From positions 1-26,583 of the forward strand of contig CBFHJL010000039.1 in NCBI GenBank assembly GCA_965656195.1: a DNA stretch of 26,583 nucleotides, written 5' to 3'. The DNA is from Brumimicrobium sp965656195 (GTDB lineage Bacteria > Bacteroidota > Bacteroidia > Flavobacteriales_D > Crocinitomicaceae). Under the pieces are notes generated by a model. It was given only the letters and a program-made list of their open reading frames with translations. It searched no databases and was not told where the DNA came from. How positions within the stretch are numbered: the stretch's first letter is position 1; the number at the start of each line of letters is the position of its first letter. The translations under genes and the position numbers were made by a program. Positions 24,686 to 26,583 of the stretch are shown here, piece by piece.

Positions 24686-24723
24686 GTGGAAGATCGATGG
24701 GAAGCTTTAATCATCGCAACCAC
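24686..24723 (-). promoter_or_regulatory. Possible L1-binding leader upstream of rplK
   Basis: On the minus strand GTGG (24720-24723) pairs with CCAC (24686-24689) and CGATG with CATCG (24712-24716 and 24695-24699), separated by an asymmetric internal loop of 3 and 5 nt. Two short stems around an asymmetric loop is the general shape of L1 mRNA targets, and the position 27 bp before the rplK start fits L1 autoregulation. I cannot confirm the conserved loop bases. Confidence 0.35.
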
Positions 24724-24749
24724 TCCTACTGGTTAAAATGCAAACTTAA

Positions 24750-25301
24750 TTAACTTTCTTTCTCTACTTGCATGTAGCTCAATTCGACAAGATTCTTTCT
24801 TCCGAAGATCTTTACCATTACTTTAAGCTTTTTCTTCTCTTCGTTAATCTCTTCAATAGTTCCATTGAAGTTATTAAATGGACCGTCAACTACTTTGACA
24901 GACTCTCCAACAACAAATGGAATTTTCATCTCTTCTTCAGTCTCAGATAATTCATCGACTTTACCAAGAATTCTATTCACCTCAGCTTTACGCATAGGTA
25001 GAGGATCTCCATGCTTTTCAGCACCCAAAAATCCTATAACATTTGGAATACCCTTAATTAAATGAGGAACCTCACCAACAAGCGCTACTTCAACCAGAAC
25101 ATATCCTGGCAAAAATGCTTTCTCCTTGCTAATTTTCTTCCCTTTACGTATTTGAAACACCTTCTCAGTAGGTATAAGAATCTGGCCGAAATAATCGTTC
25201 ATCTTCATACGGTTAATCTCCATTTCAAGATATTCCTTAACCATATTTTCTTTCCCGCTTATTGCGCGAACGACATACCATCTTTTCTTTACTTCTTCCA
25301 C
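24750..25301 (-). CDS. nusG: Transcription termination/antitermination factor NusG
   Basis: A 183-residue factor that binds the RNA polymerase clamp and links it to Rho or to the leading ribosome. The N-terminal NGN domain (about 6-105) has WYVVRAISGKENMVKEYLE and FLPGYVLVEV. The C-terminal KOW domain (about 130-183) has VGESVKVVDGPFNNFNGTIEEIN and ends with the NLVELSYMQVEK block. Length and motifs are standard. It is 32 bp after secE, the usual bacterial pairing, and 90 bp before rplK. Confidence 0.97.
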   Translation of the reverse strand: MEEVKKRWYVVRAISGKENMVKEYLEMEINRMKMNDYFGQILIPTEKVFQIRKGKKISKEKAFLPGYVLVEVALVGEVPHLIKGIPNVIGFLGAEKHGDPLPMRKAEVNRILGKVDELSETEEEMKIPFVVGESVKVVDGPFNNFNGTIEEINEEKKKLKVMVKIFGRKNLVELSYMQVEKES

Positions 25302-25333
25302 GGTTATAATTCTCTTATAGCGTTAATACAAAA

Positions 25334-25546
25334 TTATGGGTAAATCAATCCTAAGACACCCTCCCAGAAATAAGTAGATGGATTAACTCCAAATATGAAG
25401 TCCATCACGAAAATCAAGAGTGAAAAGACTACAGATCCTATCACCACAATAATTGTGTTGTTTTGCAATTCAGTCCAAGTCGGCCACGTTACTTTATGAA
25501 CGAGCTCATGAACTGTATCCTGAAGGTATTCAACAATATTTGCCAC
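25334..25546 (-). CDS. secE: Preprotein translocase subunit SecE
   Basis: A 70-residue single-span inner-membrane protein of the SecYEG channel. The conserved amphipathic segment HELVHKVTWPTWTELQ precedes one transmembrane helix (about 30-52, IIVVIGSVVFSLLIFVMDFIF), the short form typical outside the enterobacteria. The start is GTG at 25546: an in-frame TAG sits two codons upstream and no ATG is available in the N-terminal region. It lies 18 bp after tRNA-Trp and 32 bp before nusG. Confidence 0.95.
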   Translation of the reverse strand: MANIVEYLQDTVHELVHKVTWPTWTELQNNTIIVVIGSVVFSLLIFVMDFIFGVNPSTYFWEGVLGLIYP

Positions 25547-25564
25547 TTTCTATCTTATTAGTTG

Positions 25565-25637
25565 CACGGGCGGTAGGATTCGAACCCACGACCAATGGTT
25601 TTGGAGACCACTACTCTACCAGCTGAGCTACGCCCGT
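25565..25637 (-). tRNA. trnW: tRNA-Trp (anticodon CCA)
   Basis: A 73-nt cloverleaf on the minus strand: 7-bp acceptor stem (ACGGGCG with CGCCCGT), 4-bp D stem (GCTC/GAGT), 5-bp anticodon stem (GTGGT/ACCAT) around loop CTCCAAA with CCA at positions 34-36, 5-bp T stem around TTCGAAT, and discriminator G. The 3' CCA is not encoded. It lies between tuf and secE, the conserved location in bacteria. Confidence 0.97.
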
Positions 25638-25639
25638 AG

Positions 25640-25666
25640 AAAAAGGGGAGTTAAAAAACTCCCCTT
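25640..25666 (-). terminator. Hairpin terminator between tuf and tRNA-Trp
   Basis: On the minus strand a perfect 10-bp stem (AAGGGGAGTT with AACTCCCCTT) around a 4-nt loop is followed by five T residues. It begins 20 bp after the tuf stop, and its T-tract ends 2 bp before the tRNA-Trp 5' end. It has the form of an intrinsic terminator, but the closeness of the tRNA suggests it must be leaky or serve in processing. Confidence 0.8.
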
Positions 25667-25686
25667 ATCAAGTTTATTTAGTAATC

Positions 25687-26583
25687 TTAATCTAAGATCT
25701 CAGTAACCTGACCAGCTCCTACTGTTCTACCTCCCTCACGGATTGCAAAACGTAGACCTTTATCCATCGCTACTGGTACAATCAACTCAACTGTAATAGT
25801 TACGTTGTCACCAGGCATAACCATATCACGGTCCTCACCAAGGATAATTTCACCAGTTACATCCGTTGTTCTGAAGTAGAACTGTGGACGGTACTTATTG
25901 TGGAATGGCGTGTGACGACCACCCTCTTCTTTCTTAAGTACGTATATCTCAGCTTTGAATTTAGCGTGTGGTGTTGTTGATCCAGGATGACAAATCACCA
26001 TACCACGACGGATACTTGATTTCTCGATACCTCTCAATAACAAACCTACGTTATCTCCAGCTTCACCTCTATCCAAAATCTTACGGAACATTTCAACTCC
26101 TGTGATCGTAGACTTTAGTTTTTCATCTCCCATTCCTAGGATATCAACTTCTTCACCTGAGTTAATAACTCCTGTCTCGATACGTCCAGTTGCAACTGTA
26201 CCACGACCAGTGATTGAGAATACATCCTCTACTGGCATCAAGAAAGGCTTATCAACATCACGCTCAGGAAGCTCGATGTACTCATCTACAGCAGCCATCA
26301 ACTCATTGATTTTCTCTTCCCATGCAGCATCACCTTCTAAAGCACCAAGTGCAGATCCTGCGATAACTGGAGTATTATCTCCATCGTAGTCGTAGAAAGA
26401 AAGTAATTCACGGATTTCAAGCTCAACTAGTTCAAGAAGCTCTTCGTCATCAACAAGGTCAACCTTGTTCATAAATACCACAATTCTTGGTACTCCAACC
26501 TGACGTCCCAATAGGATATGCTCGCGTGTTTGCGGCATTGGCCCATCAGTAGCAGCAACAACCAAAATCGCACCATCCATCTG
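25687..26583 (-). CDS. tuf: Elongation factor Tu (N-terminal part off the window)
   Basis: The last 298 residues of EF-Tu, which delivers aminoacyl-tRNA to the ribosome as a GTP complex; the frame runs to the right edge, so roughly the first 97 residues (including the P-loop) are missing from view. The visible part starts QMDGAILVVAATDGPMPQTREH and has the G4 guanine-recognition motif NKVDLVDD and G5 GSALGALEG. Domain II (FSITGRGTVATGRIETGV, GDNVGLLLRG) and domain III (HTPFHNKYRPQFYFRTTDVTG, GDNVTITVELI, FAIREGGRTVGAGQV) complete it. The sequence is fully typical. It is transcribed towards tRNA-Trp and secE and followed by a strong hairpin. Confidence 0.98.
   Translation of the reverse strand, partial: QMDGAILVVAATDGPMPQTREHILLGRQVGVPRIVVFMNKVDLVDDEELLELVELEIRELLSFYDYDGDNTPVIAGSALGALEGDAAWEEKINELMAAVDEYIELPERDVDKPFLMPVEDVFSITGRGTVATGRIETGVINSGEEVDILGMGDEKLKSTITGVEMFRKILDRGEAGDNVGLLLRGIEKSSIRRGMVICHPGSTTPHAKFKAEIYVLKKEEGGRHTPFHNKYRPQFYFRTTDVTGEIILGEDRDMVMPGDNVTITVELIVPVAMDKGLRFAIREGGRTVGAGQVTEILD

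Noticed and set aside
1..26583. Search for insertion sequences, prophage genes, CRISPR repeats, toxin-antitoxin pairs or defence genes
   Set aside because: No transposase, integrase, regularly spaced direct repeats with spacers, or defence-type proteins were seen; the heptamer arrays are too short-period to be CRISPR.

Overview
The window is a stretch of a Bacteroidota chromosome, most likely order Flavobacteriales (a Cryomorphaceae/Crocinitomicaceae-like lineage is possible but not provable here). Support comes from two secreted proteins with C-terminal type IX secretion sorting domains, a TonB-dependent receptor with a carboxypeptidase-regulatory N-terminal domain, -7 promoter boxes of the TAnnTTTG type, AT-rich intergenic DNA, no evident Shine-Dalgarno sequences, and the order tuf - tRNA-Trp - secE - nusG - rplKAJL - rpoBC. 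Every gene lies on the minus strand, so transcription runs from right to left.

Right half (14.2-26.6 kb): the core transcription/translation cluster. The end of tuf (cut by the window edge) is followed by a strong hairpin terminator, tRNA-Trp(CCA), secE, nusG, a possible L1-binding leader, rplK, rplA, rplJ, rplL, a double-hairpin spacer, rpoB and rpoC. A clear terminator closes rpoC. A short DUF3467 protein and dihydrolipoyl dehydrogenase (lpd) follow as a separate unit with its own terminator at 12.45 kb.

Middle (8.2-12.4 kb): a tightly packed operon of three different cryptochrome/photolyase-family flavoproteins. They are a class-I-like photolyase homologue with a non-standard FAD-site motif, a DASH-type cryptochrome, and a photolyase-related (FeS-BCP, 6-4 type) protein that lacks the cysteines for its iron-sulfur cluster. 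Together they look like a light-dependent UV-damage repair or light-response cassette.

Left part (1-8.1 kb): cell-surface functions. Two adjacent T9SS cargo proteins of unknown function, a GT4 glycosyltransferase, a TonB-dependent receptor and the first 731 residues of a large outer-membrane protein with SprA-like motifs, which runs off the left edge.

The most unusual non-coding signal is a set of four short intergenic arrays with a 7-bp period, each with a different unit, confined to the left 8.2 kb. Two of them contain the stop codon of the adjacent gene. Hairpin terminators are seen only from 12.4 kb rightward. No mobile element, CRISPR array, defence system or origin was found, and no gene-free stretch exceeds 300 bases.
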